Shown here: positions 1 through 8,750 of the stretch, one piece after another
How the letters are laid out: every line of letters begins with the position of its first letter
Numbering within the stretch: position 1 is the stretch's first letter
Source: Bacillus pumilus
GTDB taxonomy: Bacteria; Bacillota; Bacilli; Bacillales; Bacillaceae
DNA length: 64,000 nucleotides
Reading direction: 5' to 3'
Assembly: GCF_024498355.1 (NCBI RefSeq)
Contig: NZ_CP101833.1
Coordinates: 1,717,001 to 1,781,000 of the forward strand
Notes under the pieces: generated by a model
Told to the model about the DNA's origin: nothing
The model's input: only the letters and a program-made list of their open reading frames with translations
Database searches by the model: none
Made by a program: the position numbers and the translations under genes

Positions 1-1
1 T

Positions 2-727
2 TTGTCGTTTCAAGCGAAGATCATGGATAATCTTTTTCTTTTTTGTGCATGGTACTTCGCCCTAGTAATCTTATTTATTATTGGTTACTCAATCATTCAA
101 AAAATAATAAATAAATATGAAGTCTTACATACGGACGAATTCATGAATATTCGCAACGATATTGAGTATAAGACAAAACAAAAGCTAAATATTTGGATAA
201 AAAAAGGCTCGCAACATGATGTGAATGCCTGGATATATTCATTTCAACTTCCATTTACAAGAAGAGTCAATGTTTATGTGACCGAAGGGTTATTAGATAA
301 GTTTGATACAGAGGAAATCCGTGCTATCTTATACCATGAAATGCGACACGTGAAATTAAAACACGCGCATTTCACCATTTACCTAACTTTGATTGTAACA
401 TTACTTATGGGAATCAGTATGTATTATGCGAGACAATTTATGCTTGCCAATGGATGGTGGCAATATATTCTTATTTTCCCAGCAGGTGTATTGATCATGA
501 TCTTTATTACGGAATGGTTACCAAAGAAAATCAGCCGGTTATTTGAGATTCAGGCTGATAACTTTGCTGTTTCCCACCTTGAAAATAAAACACTGTATCT
601 CAATACTTTGATTAAATTAAGCAGCCTTATTGAAGAAGTAGATGGAGATTATGGAAGAAAATCTGAATGGCGTGAAAGTCATCCCTCTTTCGAAAAACGA
701 ATTGAGAACATAAAGAAAACCGATTAA
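2..727 (+). CDS. M48-type zinc metallopeptidase (5' end outside window)
   Basis: Membrane-bound zinc peptidase of the M48 (HtpX/Ste24) type. The zinc motif HEMRH lies in the segment ILYHEMRHVKLKH (about residues 109-121). The third ligand is probably the Glu of EIQADNFAV (about 186-194). The tail HPSFEKRIENIK is the usual M48 C-terminal motif. Hydrophobic segments occur at about residues 10-30, 125-142 and 155-172. The reading frame is open to the left edge of the window, so the TTG at base 2 may not be the true start. A rho-independent terminator follows about 100 bases after the stop. The substrate is unknown; membrane-protein quality control is the common role of the family. Confidence 0.75.
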   Translation: MSFQAKIMDNLFLFCAWYFALVILFIIGYSIIQKIINKYEVLHTDEFMNIRNDIEYKTKQKLNIWIKKGSQHDVNAWIYSFQLPFTRRVNVYVTEGLLDKFDTEEIRAILYHEMRHVKLKHAHFTIYLTLIVTLLMGISMYYARQFMLANGWWQYILIFPAGVLIMIFITEWLPKKISRLFEIQADNFAVSHLENKTLYLNTLIKLSSLIEEVDGDYGRKSEWRESHPSFEKRIENIKKTD

Positions 728-823
728 ATCAAGGTGATTATTTGAAGACTAAACTGTACCATTCCATAACATAAGCCATTCAAAGCGGAATTCGCGAATT
801 GATTTCAAAATAAACATCCTCAT

Positions 824-848
824 ACGCCCTGTAAAAGGGCGTTTTTTT
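824..848 (+). terminator. Rho-independent terminator
   Basis: A 7-bp stem (ACGCCCT with AGGGCGT) and a 5-nt loop are followed by a run of T. It closes the transcript of the upstream peptidase gene and insulates the lut promoter. Confidence 0.85.
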
Positions 849-896
849 CATGAAGCAATAATGGCAATATGGACAAATTTTAGACAAACCACTTCG

Positions 897-925
897 TTGA
901 AATTTCAGAAATTTGGGATTAAAAT
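897..925 (+). promoter_or_regulatory. Sigma-A promoter of lutABC
   Basis: TTGAAA (-35) and TAAAAT (-10) are separated by exactly 17 nt, 79 bases upstream of the lutA start. No other promoter-like pair is visible between the preceding terminator and lutA. Confidence 0.6.
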
Positions 926-946
926 GAAATTAATGCCTGTTATTTA

Positions 947-959
947 GTCATCAGATGAC
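947..959. promoter_or_regulatory. Palindromic operator candidate in lut promoter
   Basis: GTCATCAGATGAC is a perfect inverted repeat (GTCATC, central A, GATGAC) placed just downstream of the -10 box. Repression of lutABC by the GntR-family regulator LutR is known in B. subtilis; that this palindrome is the LutR site is inference from its position and symmetry. Confidence 0.5.
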
Positions 960-1003
960 CAGAAGGATGAATCAAAATGCAGCAAAAGAAGGGAAGTTCG
1001 CCG

Positions 1004-1720
1004 ATGAAAGTCAGTTTATTCGTCACCTGTTTAATTGACACCATGCAGCCGAATGTAGGAAAGGCGACAGTCGAGGTGTTAGAACGGCTCGGTGTTGAAG
1101 TGGAATTTCCAGAAGCACAAGTGTGCTGCGGACAGCCAGCCTTTAACAGCGGCTATACAAAAGAAACAATCAAAGCAGCGAAAAACATGATCAAAGCCTT
1201 TGAATCAGCTGAATATGTCGTGACACCATCAGGTTCTTGTAAGGCGATGTTTCTAGAATATCCTCATCTTTTGAAAGAAGATCCAGAGTGGACAGCTCGG
1301 GCTGAGGCACTTGCTGCGAAAACATATGAATTAACGGAATTTATTGTAGATATTTTACACGTAACAGATGTAGGTGCGAGTTTTAAAGGAAAAGCAACCT
1401 ACCATACCTCCTGCCATATGACGAGACTGCTAAGAATTATGGAAGCGCCTTTCACACTGTTGTCAAATGTCAAAGATTTGACGATAGAACCTTTGCCCCG
1501 AGCAGAAAATTGCTGCGGATTTGGAGGTACCTTTTCAGTAAAAATGACACCCATATCTGAGCAGATGGTCGATGAAAAAGTGCAAAGCATAGAGGAAACA
1601 GGCGCTGAATATATCATTGGTGCTGACTGTGGATGCCTGCTGAATATTGGCGGAAGATTGAACCGCCTTGAAAAACCAATCCAGGTGATGCATATCGCAG
1701 AAGTATTAAATAGCCGCTGA
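1004..1720 (+). CDS. lutA: Lactate utilization protein A (LutA)
   Basis: First gene of lutABC, which together with LutB and LutC oxidises L-lactate to pyruvate through an iron-sulfur protein complex. It carries two CCG-type cysteine-rich domains ([10 protein letters not shown] near residue 40 and CCGFGGTF near 170), typical of the heterodisulfide-reductase-like Fe-S family. The 238-aa length from ATG 1004 ([10 protein letters not shown]) matches the family. An in-frame ATG at 977 with its own AGAAGGA site could add nine residues. The lutB start follows 21 nt after the stop. Expression is probably controlled by the promoter and palindrome just upstream. Confidence 0.92.
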   Translation: MKVSLFVTCLIDTMQPNVGKATVEVLERLGVEVEFPEAQVCCGQPAFNSGYTKETIKAAKNMIKAFESAEYVVTPSGSCKAMFLEYPHLLKEDPEWTARAEALAAKTYELTEFIVDILHVTDVGASFKGKATYHTSCHMTRLLRIMEAPFTLLSNVKDLTIEPLPRAENCCGFGGTFSVKMTPISEQMVDEKVQSIEETGAEYIIGADCGCLLNIGGRLNRLEKPIQVMHIAEVLNSR

Positions 1721-1741
1721 TGCGAAGAGGGGGAACGGCAT

Positions 1742-3166
1742 ATGAGTATGAAAATTGGAGAGAAAGCCTTTAAAGAGCGAATCGGGGAAGGCTTAGAAGA
1801 CGCTGTCATGAGAGGAGCTGTTTCTTCGGCACAAGAGCGCCTGTATCAAAGGCGGATGACTGCAAGCGAAGAGCTTGGCAATTGGGAAAAGTGGCGTGAA
1901 CTTGGCGAGGAAATCAGACAACATACACTTGCTCACCTTGATGACTACTTATATCAATTAAGCGAAAGTGTGAGTGAACGCGGAGGTCATGTCTTTTTTG
2001 CGAAAACAAAGGAAGAGGCATCAGCGTATATTCAAGGTGTGGCACAAAAAAAAGCGGCCCAAAAGATTGTCAAATCAAAATCAATGGTCACTGAAGAAAT
2101 TGAAATGAATCAAGCACTTGAAGAGATCGGCTGTGAGGTGATCGAAAGCGATCTTGGCGAATATATTCTGCAAGTAGATGATCATGAACCGCCTTCACAT
2201 ATCGTGGCACCTGCTCTTCATATGACGAAAGAACAAATACGGGATGTGTTTCACGAAAAGCTCGGATATGACATGTCAGAAACCCCTGAAGATATGACGA
2301 GCTTTGTGAGAGCAATCTTACGAGAAAAATTCCTCGAAGCAGATATTGGCGTGACCGGCTGTAATTTTGCTGTGGCCAACACAGGTTCCATTTGTCTTGT
2401 GACAAATGAAGGGAATGCGGATCTTGTCACGGCCATACCAAAGACGCATATAGCTGTCATGGGGATGGAGCGGCTTGTTCCAACAATGGAGGAGCTGGAT
2501 GTCCTTGTTGGTCTTTTGTGCAGAAGCGCAGTTGGCCAAAAATTAACAAGTTATATTTCTGTCGTGGGGCCAAAAGGAGAAGAAGAGGTCGATGGGCCAG
2601 AAGAATTTCATTTGGTCATTGTTGATAACGGAAGGTCAAATATATTAGGTACAGCCTTTCAGCCTGTTCTGCAATGCATCCGGTGCGCAGCCTGTATCAA
2701 TGTGTGCCCGGTTTACCGGCATGTTGGCGGACATTCGTACGGATCGATTTATCCGGGTCCGATTGGAGCTGTTCTCTCACCTCTTCTTGGCGGCTATGAT
2801 GACTATCAAGAGCTCCCCTTTGCGTCAAGCCTTTGCGCAGCTTGCACGGATGCTTGTCCAGTGAAGATTCCACTTCATGAGCTATTAATTAAACATAGAC
2901 AAGTCATCGTTGAGAAAGAGGGGAGAGCGCCTAAAGCTGAAATGATGGCGATGAAAATGTTCGGAATGGGGGCATCGACTCCCGGGATGTATCAATTTGG
3001 AACAAAAGCAGCACCTGTTTTGATGAATCGTATGGCTTCAAACGGACGGATTTCAAAAGGAATGGGTCCTTTAAAGAATTGGACAGATATTCGTGACCTG
3101 CCAGCTCCAAGTAAAGAAAGATTTCGGGATTGGTTTAAAAAGAAACAAAAGGAGGAACGGTCATGA
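1742..3166 (+). CDS. lutB: Lactate utilization iron-sulfur protein B (LutB)
   Basis: 474-aa subunit of the L-lactate oxidation system. The N-terminal LUD domain is followed by two ferredoxin-like 4Fe-4S clusters, [12 protein letters not shown] (about residues 313-324) and CAACTDACP (about 366-374), which pass electrons from lactate. ATG 1742 follows a GAGGGGGAA ribosome binding site. The stop codon overlaps the lutC start by 4 nt (ATGA), so LutB and LutC are translationally coupled. Length and motif order match B. subtilis LutB. Confidence 0.95.
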   Translation: MSMKIGEKAFKERIGEGLEDAVMRGAVSSAQERLYQRRMTASEELGNWEKWRELGEEIRQHTLAHLDDYLYQLSESVSERGGHVFFAKTKEEASAYIQGVAQKKAAQKIVKSKSMVTEEIEMNQALEEIGCEVIESDLGEYILQVDDHEPPSHIVAPALHMTKEQIRDVFHEKLGYDMSETPEDMTSFVRAILREKFLEADIGVTGCNFAVANTGSICLVTNEGNADLVTAIPKTHIAVMGMERLVPTMEELDVLVGLLCRSAVGQKLTSYISVVGPKGEEEVDGPEEFHLVIVDNGRSNILGTAFQPVLQCIRCAACINVCPVYRHVGGHSYGSIYPGPIGAVLSPLLGGYDDYQELPFASSLCAACTDACPVKIPLHELLIKHRQVIVEKEGRAPKAEMMAMKMFGMGASTPGMYQFGTKAAPVLMNRMASNGRISKGMGPLKNWTDIRDLPAPSKERFRDWFKKKQKEERS

Positions 3167-3885
3167 AGGGAACCATTTCTCATCGAGATTCGTTTTTAGC
3201 TCATATCCAGCAGCAATTAGGCAAAGGCTCCTCTCCATCTACATCTATTCAGCGTCCGGGATGGAAGCATCAAGTACAGTGGGAAACAAACGGACTTCTG
3301 TCTAAAGAAGAATTGGTGGAGCAATTGAAGAAGCAATGTCAACAAATTCATACAAGAGTGATAGAAACAACGCCGGAGGAAGCGCCCTCTCTATTACGAT
3401 TATTGATGACAGAGTATGGAGAGGGTCCCGTGATGACCTCGCGTGATAGACGTTTTGAGCAATATGGATTCAATCCTATGTTTGCTTGCTTGCAAAAAGA
3501 AGGAATCTCGGTCACCAGCTGGGATGCAGATGCATCAAGGGATGAAAATATAAGGCAGGCAGAACAAGCGAAATATGCGGTTGTGTTCAGTGATTACACA
3601 CTTGCAGAATCTGGCACAGTTGTTCTTTCATCTCATCAAGGTCAAGGAAGAGCGCTTCATTTTTTACCGATGATGTATATCGTGTGTATAGAAAAAAGCT
3701 CGATTGTTCCGCGGATGATTCAGGCCGTCTCGGCTCTTAATTGCTTGGTAGAGGAGGGAGAGCAGGCGAAAGGAGCCATTCATTTCATATCAGGCCCGAG
3801 TAATTCTGCCGATATTGAAATGAATTTAGTGGTTGGGGTTCATGGTCCGGTTCGGGCCGTTTATCTATTAATAGATGATGAATGA
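3163..3885 (+). CDS. lutC: Lactate utilization protein C (LutC)
   Basis: 240-aa LUD-domain protein and third component of the lactate oxidation complex. The conserved LUD segments are visible in the C-terminal half ([18 protein letters not shown] and [19 protein letters not shown]). The start overlaps the lutB stop and has a strong AAGGAGG site inside the end of lutB. A terminator directly follows the stop, so the operon is lutABC only. No lutP permease or lutR regulator gene is present nearby in the window. Confidence 0.93.
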   Translation: MKGTISHRDSFLAHIQQQLGKGSSPSTSIQRPGWKHQVQWETNGLLSKEELVEQLKKQCQQIHTRVIETTPEEAPSLLRLLMTEYGEGPVMTSRDRRFEQYGFNPMFACLQKEGISVTSWDADASRDENIRQAEQAKYAVVFSDYTLAESGTVVLSSHQGQGRALHFLPMMYIVCIEKSSIVPRMIQAVSALNCLVEEGEQAKGAIHFISGPSNSADIEMNLVVGVHGPVRAVYLLIDDE

Positions 3886-3912
3886 GGGCTTTCGTGAAGA
3901 GAGCCTTTTTTT
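3884..3912 (+). terminator. Terminator of lutABC
   Basis: GAGGGCTTTC and GAAGAGAGCCTT form an imperfect hairpin immediately after the lutC stop, followed by seven T. Confidence 0.75.
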
Positions 3913-4032
3913 ATATGAAAACAGCTTTCAAACATTTTAAAAAATCATCTTGCCTCTAGGTGAATGGACATAGTAAGATGACGACATACAAGGTGAGAAG
4001 TTCATCTACTGCTGATGTAAAGGAAGCTGCTT

Positions 4033-4941
4033 ATGGAAATAAATACAACTGTTCCAAAGAAGTCAATCGCAGTGCCGCTTGTAATTTCAATTATTGCCAT
4101 TTCGTTCTCTGCAATTATTGTGAAATGGTCAAGTGCTCCTGCTGCTATTTTAAGTATGTATCGAATGATCTTGGCGGCTGTTTTGATGCTTCCGTTTATC
4201 CTGCCGCGGAAAAAAGAGTTTCTCTCGATTAAGCGTAGAGACTGGTTTTTATTATGTATGTCAGGCTTCTTTTTAGGACTTCATTTTGTGTTGTGGTTTG
4301 GCTCACTGAAGCTGACCACAGTGGCAAGTTCTACGATTATCATCGCTCTTCAGCCGATGGTGTCCCTGTTAGGTGGATTTCTCATTTTCCGTGAACGAAC
4401 AACGATGTCTGCTATATTCACGATGTGTGCGGCGATTGTTGGTGCACTGATGATTGGGTGGGGAGATATAGGGCATAGCCAGGAAGCAATTGTAGGAGAT
4501 ATTTTATCCTTTTTAAGTGTGATTGCAGTTGTTTGTTATTTATTAATAGGCCAACAAGCTGTGAGAAAAATATCTCATTGGATTTATAGTTTTTGTGTAT
4601 TTGGTTTTGCCGGCCTTTTTTTAATTCTTTTCAACCTGCTTCAGCACACTCCTTTTACAGGCTATCCGGGAAAAGAATGGGGAATCTTTTTATTGCTCGC
4701 CATTATTCCCACCATGTCTCATGTCATTAACAATTGGTTATTAACCTATGTCAATGCGACAACCATTTCAATGAGTATTCTCGGTGAACCTGTTGGGGCC
4801 ACGATACTTGCTGTATTGCTGCTTGGAGAGAAAGTCACACTGTTTCAAATGTTAGGCGGTCTGCTTGTCCTTTTAGGTGTCTTTTTCTTTTTGATGCAGC
4901 AGCGTCAAGGGATCGTGATGAAAACAAAAAAATCCGGTTAA
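4033..4941 (+). CDS. EamA/DMT-family transporter (YvbV-like)
   Basis: 302-aa inner-membrane protein with about ten hydrophobic helices arranged as two EamA repeats. The conserved pattern sits in SLKLTTVASSTIIIALQP and NATTISMSILGEPVGATILA, with the repeat-ending LGEKVTLFQMLGGLL. ATG 4033 follows AAAGGAAGC. B. subtilis yvbV is a similar protein in the lut (yvbY) neighbourhood, so this is probably its orthologue. The substrate is unknown; family members export amino acids or metabolites. It is monocistronic, closed by a bidirectional terminator. Confidence 0.85.
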   Translation: MEINTTVPKKSIAVPLVISIIAISFSAIIVKWSSAPAAILSMYRMILAAVLMLPFILPRKKEFLSIKRRDWFLLCMSGFFLGLHFVLWFGSLKLTTVASSTIIIALQPMVSLLGGFLIFRERTTMSAIFTMCAAIVGALMIGWGDIGHSQEAIVGDILSFLSVIAVVCYLLIGQQAVRKISHWIYSFCVFGFAGLFLILFNLLQHTPFTGYPGKEWGIFLLLAIIPTMSHVINNWLLTYVNATTISMSILGEPVGATILAVLLLGEKVTLFQMLGGLLVLLGVFFFLMQQRQGIVMKTKKSG

Positions 4942-4955
4942 TCTCCGGATTTTTT
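4929..4955. terminator. Bidirectional terminator
   Basis: AAAAATCCGG and CCGGATTTTTT flank a short loop between two convergent genes. A-runs and T-runs on both sides allow termination in both directions. Confidence 0.85.
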
Positions 4956-5145
4956 ACTCTTTTAAATGATTTTTTTCAATGACTTGGTTTAATCTAGCCT
5001 CGACTTTCTTTAATTCCATTCGTTTCTTTCTAATCATTCGAAATGCGATGACAATGCTTGTTACGATAAATGCGATGAATAGAAGAGGAAATACTTGAAA
5101 TATGATATCTCCAATGTTGAATGCAACATTCTCTCCATTAGACAT
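4954..5145 (-). CDS. Small single-pass membrane protein (DUF4083-like)
   Basis: 63-aa protein with one transmembrane segment (about residues 15-35) followed by a charged amphipathic tail (RMIRKKRMELKKVEARLNQV) that could form a coiled coil. The start has a perfect AAGGAGG ribosome binding site. It resembles small Bacillus proteins annotated as DUF4083, but this assignment is from memory of the pattern. Function is unknown. Confidence 0.75.
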   Translation of the reverse strand: MSNGENVAFNIGDIIFQVFPLLFIAFIVTSIVIAFRMIRKKRMELKKVEARLNQVIEKNHLKE

Positions 5146-5255
5146 GTGTAAAACCTCCTTCTCTATCTATATATTACCATAATCAATAAAAGATTGAGAT
5201 TTATCCATAATTTATCTATAATAGGTAAAATATCACTCATTAAAGGAGAACCAAT

Positions 5256-7472
5256 ATGAGAACTTTAGTCCTTTTACGAGGTCTCCCAGGTGTAGGTAAA
5301 TCAACATGGATCAAAGAGCAAGGCTTAGAGCCATATACTTTATCAGCTGATCAGATCCGTTTGTTGACCCAGCCGCCGCAGTTATCAGTCAATGGGAAAC
5401 CGGAAATTACGAGCAAGCATGATCATAGAGTGTGGTCTTTATTATTTGATTTACTCACAGCCCGAATGGAACGCGGAGACTTTACTGTGATTGATGCGAC
5501 ACATGTCACAAGCAAGTCGATTTCTCAATATAAGTCGTTAGCTACTACGTATCGTTACAGGGTGTATGTCGTCGATTTCACGCAAGTGCCACTTGAAACA
5601 GCCCTCCTGCAAAATCGCTCACGAGAACCGCACAAAGTTGTGAGGGAGTCTGTTTTGTATCAAATGAACGAACGGTTAAAAACAGAAAAGGTACCGTCGT
5701 GGGTGACCGTTTTGCAGCCAGAGGAATATCCGCACGTGATGACCTATCAGTCTCGATCCTTTGATCAATATGAGGCCATTCATGTCTTCGGTGATATTCA
5801 CGGTTGTCATACAGCCCTTAACACCTATTTGCAAGGGGACATCAAAGAAAACGAACTTTACATCTTTGCAGGTGATTTGCTTGATAGAGGAATAGAAAAC
5901 AAAGAAGTTTTAGAATGGATGCTCGCACATCGAGAATGCCGGAATGTCATTGTGATCGAAGGCAATCATGATCAGCATTTATACCGGTTTGCACATGGCG
6001 AAAAAGTAAGAAGCAACATGTTTAATCGTCATACTGCGCCTGAAATCGAAGCAGGGGACTTTGATTTAAAAGAAGTAAGAAAGTTTGTCAGAACATTTCA
6101 TCAGCTTACTTATTTTACGTACCATGGCCAGACATATCTTGTCACCCATGGCGGGCTTGCTCATTTGCCAGAAGAGCTTCTGCATGTCTCGACCCAGCAG
6201 CTTATTCACGGAGTAGGGGAATATTCAGATGACATTGACCACTTATTCGTTCAAAACACAGCTGGATTAGATATCATTCAAATTCATGGACATCGCAATT
6301 TATACAGGCTGCCTATTCAAGCAGCAGATAGGTCTTATAACCTCGAAGGTCAGGTTGAATTTGGCGGACAGCTGCGGGTGCTGAAAATCACAGCTGACGG
6401 GATTGAGACATATGAAATTGACAATCCTGTATATAGAGCCTCTGAGAAAAAACAATCGGTCTCTGTTCAACCAGATATTTCGCTGGAGGATTTTTTGGCT
6501 CATTTAGATCAGCATGAGTACGTACAGGAATTAAAGCTTCCGCACCACATTTCATCTTTTAATTTTACAAAAAAGGCTTTTAGTGAACGGCAATGGGACG
6601 ACGTGAATGTGAAGGCAAGAGGTTTGTTTGTCAATATGGCTTCAAAGCAGATTGTTTCTAGAAGCTATAATAAATTTTTTAACATTGATGAGCGTCCTGA
6701 GACAAGAATGCAGCATTTAGTGAATCACCTACAATTCCCTGTCACCGTATATGATAAAGCAAATGGATACTTAGGAACTGTTGGGTATAACGAAATGGAG
6801 GATGAATTGGTGTTTACATCCAAATCGTATACATCACATGTGAAGCAAAATCCGCATGCTTCCTGGGTCGAAGAGCTATTTTTTGCAACCTTTGACAATG
6901 TGCAGGTCGACTACATCAAATCATACGTACGTGACAACAATGTATCTCTTGTGTTTGAAGTCATTTTGCCAGAGAAAGATCCACATATTATCACATATGA
7001 TCAAGATCAACTTATTTTACTTGATATTGTGAAGCGGCAGCTGAGCTATGAAAAAGCACCATTTGCTGAAGTGAAAAGATTAAGTGAACAGCTTGGAATG
7101 TCATCCAAGCAGAAAGTGGCTGCGTTCCAGGATTGGACGTCTTTTTATAAATGGTATCAGGCAGTATCTCATGACAACTCGATTAAAGAAGAGGGATATG
7201 TCATTGAGGATGACAGAGGCTTTATGACCAAGCTCAAGCTTCCTTATTATCAATTCTGGAAGCAGATGCGTGCTATTAAGCAGCGCGTTGCAGAGAAACG
7301 TTCCGCGCAAAAATATATGCAGGCTTTCAAAACGGCGGAGCAAGCAAGATTTTATACGTGGCTGCTTGAGCAAGAACCAGAGAATGTGAGAAAACGCTCA
7401 ATTATTGAGCTGCGATCACAATTTGAGCAAAATGAAGCAGCCCAATTGAATCATGACGAAATAAATGCATAG
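5256..7472 (+). CDS. Polynucleotide kinase-phosphatase-RNA ligase fusion (RNA repair)
   Basis: 738-aa three-domain protein predicted to heal and seal broken RNA. Residues 1-160 are a P-loop kinase (GLPGVGKST at 9-17, with the VIDATHVT strand downstream) that would phosphorylate 5'-OH ends. Residues 175-390 are a calcineurin-type phosphoesterase (GDIHGC at 179, GDLLDRG near 206, GNHD at 236, GHRNLYR) that would remove 2',3'-cyclic or 3' phosphates. Residues 440-700 are a nucleotidyltransferase ligase: KANG with Lys501 as likely AMP acceptor, EEGYVIED at 645 and KLK at 659. The ligase resembles the T4 Rnl1/Trl1 type. The gene is monocistronic, with no Hen1-type methyltransferase neighbour. Domain order matches clostridial Pnkp. 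Confidence 0.85.
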   Translation: MRTLVLLRGLPGVGKSTWIKEQGLEPYTLSADQIRLLTQPPQLSVNGKPEITSKHDHRVWSLLFDLLTARMERGDFTVIDATHVTSKSISQYKSLATTYRYRVYVVDFTQVPLETALLQNRSREPHKVVRESVLYQMNERLKTEKVPSWVTVLQPEEYPHVMTYQSRSFDQYEAIHVFGDIHGCHTALNTYLQGDIKENELYIFAGDLLDRGIENKEVLEWMLAHRECRNVIVIEGNHDQHLYRFAHGEKVRSNMFNRHTAPEIEAGDFDLKEVRKFVRTFHQLTYFTYHGQTYLVTHGGLAHLPEELLHVSTQQLIHGVGEYSDDIDHLFVQNTAGLDIIQIHGHRNLYRLPIQAADRSYNLEGQVEFGGQLRVLKITADGIETYEIDNPVYRASEKKQSVSVQPDISLEDFLAHLDQHEYVQELKLPHHISSFNFTKKAFSERQWDDVNVKARGLFVNMASKQIVSRSYNKFFNIDERPETRMQHLVNHLQFPVTVYDKANGYLGTVGYNEMEDELVFTSKSYTSHVKQNPHASWVEELFFATFDNVQVDYIKSYVRDNNVSLVFEVILPEKDPHIITYDQDQLILLDIVKRQLSYEKAPFAEVKRLSEQLGMSSKQKVAAFQDWTSFYKWYQAVSHDNSIKEEGYVIEDDRGFMTKLKLPYYQFWKQMRAIKQRVAEKRSAQKYMQAFKTAEQARFYTWLLEQEPENVRKRSIIELRSQFEQNEAAQLNHDEINA

Positions 7473-7517
7473 TGTAAAAAAGAGTCTTTCTAAACAAGAG
7501 CTGAGATAGTTGCCAGA

Positions 7518-7548
7518 GGGACTAAAATAATCTTTGTTTTAGTCCTTT
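7518..7548. repeat. Hairpin related to the 23.9-kb repeat
   Basis: GGGACTAAAA and TTTTAGTCC pair around a short loop and are followed by TTTC, so the hairpin can end the RNA-repair transcript. Read on the minus strand, this hairpin and the bases beyond it (GGCAACTATCTCAG) align with the hairpin at 23893-23931 and its flank (GTCAACAATCTGA). It is therefore probably a diverged member of the same dispersed element. Confidence 0.55.
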
Positions 7549-7680
7549 CTCTTCTTATGTGCAGAAAATATGCAGAAAAAAAGATTATTAAAAGTGTTGA
7601 TATATGGATCAGGGAAGGTTGAAATGGCTTAAAGAGGAATAAGCGGCGAGCGCAAGTAGTCTCAATATATAGGACTATTT

Positions 7681-8268
7681 CTAGCCCCTCCAAGTCTCTT
7701 TATATGGACATATGTTGCTGGCTATGAACTCATCAGTTAAGAGAAGGGCAACAAAGTTTGAACCAATTGCCTGTGAAATAGCCCCCAAAGTGGATAGAAT
7801 TTGTGCTCCTTCTTCCTTGTTTTTTAATTCATAAACGCCACCAATTGCTTCTAAACCAGCACCTAATGCTTGAATCGAATTACCAACAGCAAATAGTTGC
7901 TCTCCAATGATATAATCTCCAGTAGCAGCGATAGAGGCACCAATCGATTGAAAGGAATCACCAAGTATCTCTAGACGAAGATTATCTGAATTTTCACCCT
8001 CCACATCTTGTAAATAAGCAGCTAATGAGCTTGTTGATGCACCAGCACCATCAATTAAGTTTCCAGTAAAAGCATAAGAATTCTCCTCAGGCGCTATTGC
8101 TATAACAAAAGATCCGACTGCTTGCAGACCTTCTCCAATTGCTACAAGTTTATTATTGATTTCATTCATTCCTGCTAAAGATCTGATTTCTGCAATTGCA
8201 GAAATGATTGTACCAAGCGCATCAATCCAAGCTCCTGTTAAAATGTTGTACTCATCAACATTACACAT
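7681..8268 (-). CDS. Repetitive hydrophobic protein (DUF6944-like)
   Basis: 195-aa protein made of degenerate repeats of about 20-22 residues with the pattern GxxLxAxGxxxxA, for example NKLVAIGEGLQAVGSFVIAI, LEILGDSFQSIGASIAATG and EQLFAVGNSIQALGAGLEAIG. It has no signal peptide and no classical transmembrane helix. It resembles Bacillus proteins annotated as DUF6944 repetitive proteins (recognition by pattern). The ATG at 8268 is preferred because GAGG lies 6 nt before it; an in-frame TTG at 8280 has no ribosome binding site. Function is unknown. Confidence 0.7.
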   Translation of the reverse strand: MCNVDEYNILTGAWIDALGTIISAIAEIRSLAGMNEINNKLVAIGEGLQAVGSFVIAIAPEENSYAFTGNLIDGAGASTSSLAAYLQDVEGENSDNLRLEILGDSFQSIGASIAATGDYIIGEQLFAVGNSIQALGAGLEAIGGVYELKNKEEGAQILSTLGAISQAIGSNFVALLLTDEFIASNICPYKETWRG

Positions 8269-8372
8269 GTTCCACCTCAAATTGTTGTAGATTAACTGGC
8301 AGCAATATCACCGATTTCTGAATTCCCTTTTTAATAATATAGTCTGAACAAAGGAAAGGAGTGAAGGTCAAA

Positions 8373-8441
8373 ATGCTTTCCAGTAAAGAAATCATTGAAT
8401 GGAACAAAAAAGCTTATCATGATGTTGTAATGGGTACATGA
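8373..8441 (+). other. Possible 22-codon ORF or gene remnant
   Basis: A short ORF (MLSSKEIIEWNKKAYHDVV...) follows a good AAGGAGTGAAGG site at 8353-8364. It stops early, and the following 200 bases hold another short frame. It may be the start of a decayed gene; no family is recognised. Confidence 0.25.
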
Positions 8442-8480
8442 GGATACGCCGTCCACGCAAGTAAAGGGAGGTATATATTG

Positions 8481-8654
8481 ATGCCTATGATGATCACATT
8501 CATTCTCCAATCGATCAGGAATGAATATGTAGTGCTGAGGACACCCGTATGTCACAAAACTGCCAATATTTATAAGTCCTTTGGATGCAATGTAACTAGG
8601 TATCATTTCTCAATTATTATTATTTTCAGAAAATGTGGTGACGGGGTAAAATAA
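8481..8654 (+). other. Possible 57-codon ORF
   Basis: ATG 8481 follows AGGGAGG at 8464-8471. The 57-aa product (MPMMITFILQ..., ending KCGDGVK) has no recognised family. It may be spurious or part of the same decayed locus as the short frame at 8373. Confidence 0.25.
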
Positions 8655-8709
8655 GTGTGTTTAAGTATAAATAGAAGAAATTAAAATATTAATATAATAT
8701 ACCCCATGC

Positions 8710-8727
8710 GGAATGAACATTCATTCC
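8710..8727. promoter_or_regulatory. FatR-type operator
   Basis: GGAATGAACATTCATTCC is a perfect 8+2+8 inverted repeat 24 nt upstream of fatR. TetR-family repressors that control CYP102 operons (FatR of B. subtilis) bind such palindromes and are released by unsaturated fatty acids. Its position supports autoregulation of the fatR-P450 operon. Confidence 0.75.
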
Positions 8728-8750
8728 TAAAGCGAGAGGAGGGGGATAAA

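Noticed and set aside
977..1003. Nine extra N-terminal codons of lutA
   Set aside because: A ribosome binding site exists for ATG 977, but the family N-terminus begins MKVSLFVTC at 1004, so the shorter form is preferred.
3960..4232. 90-aa plus-strand frame overlapping the EamA transporter
   Set aside because: Runs mostly inside the transporter gene in another frame, with Cys/Asn-rich composition; a shadow.
8706..8750. Longer fatR start
   Set aside because: ATG 8706 lies upstream of the operator with no ribosome binding site; ATG 8751 has a strong one and fits TetR N-termini.
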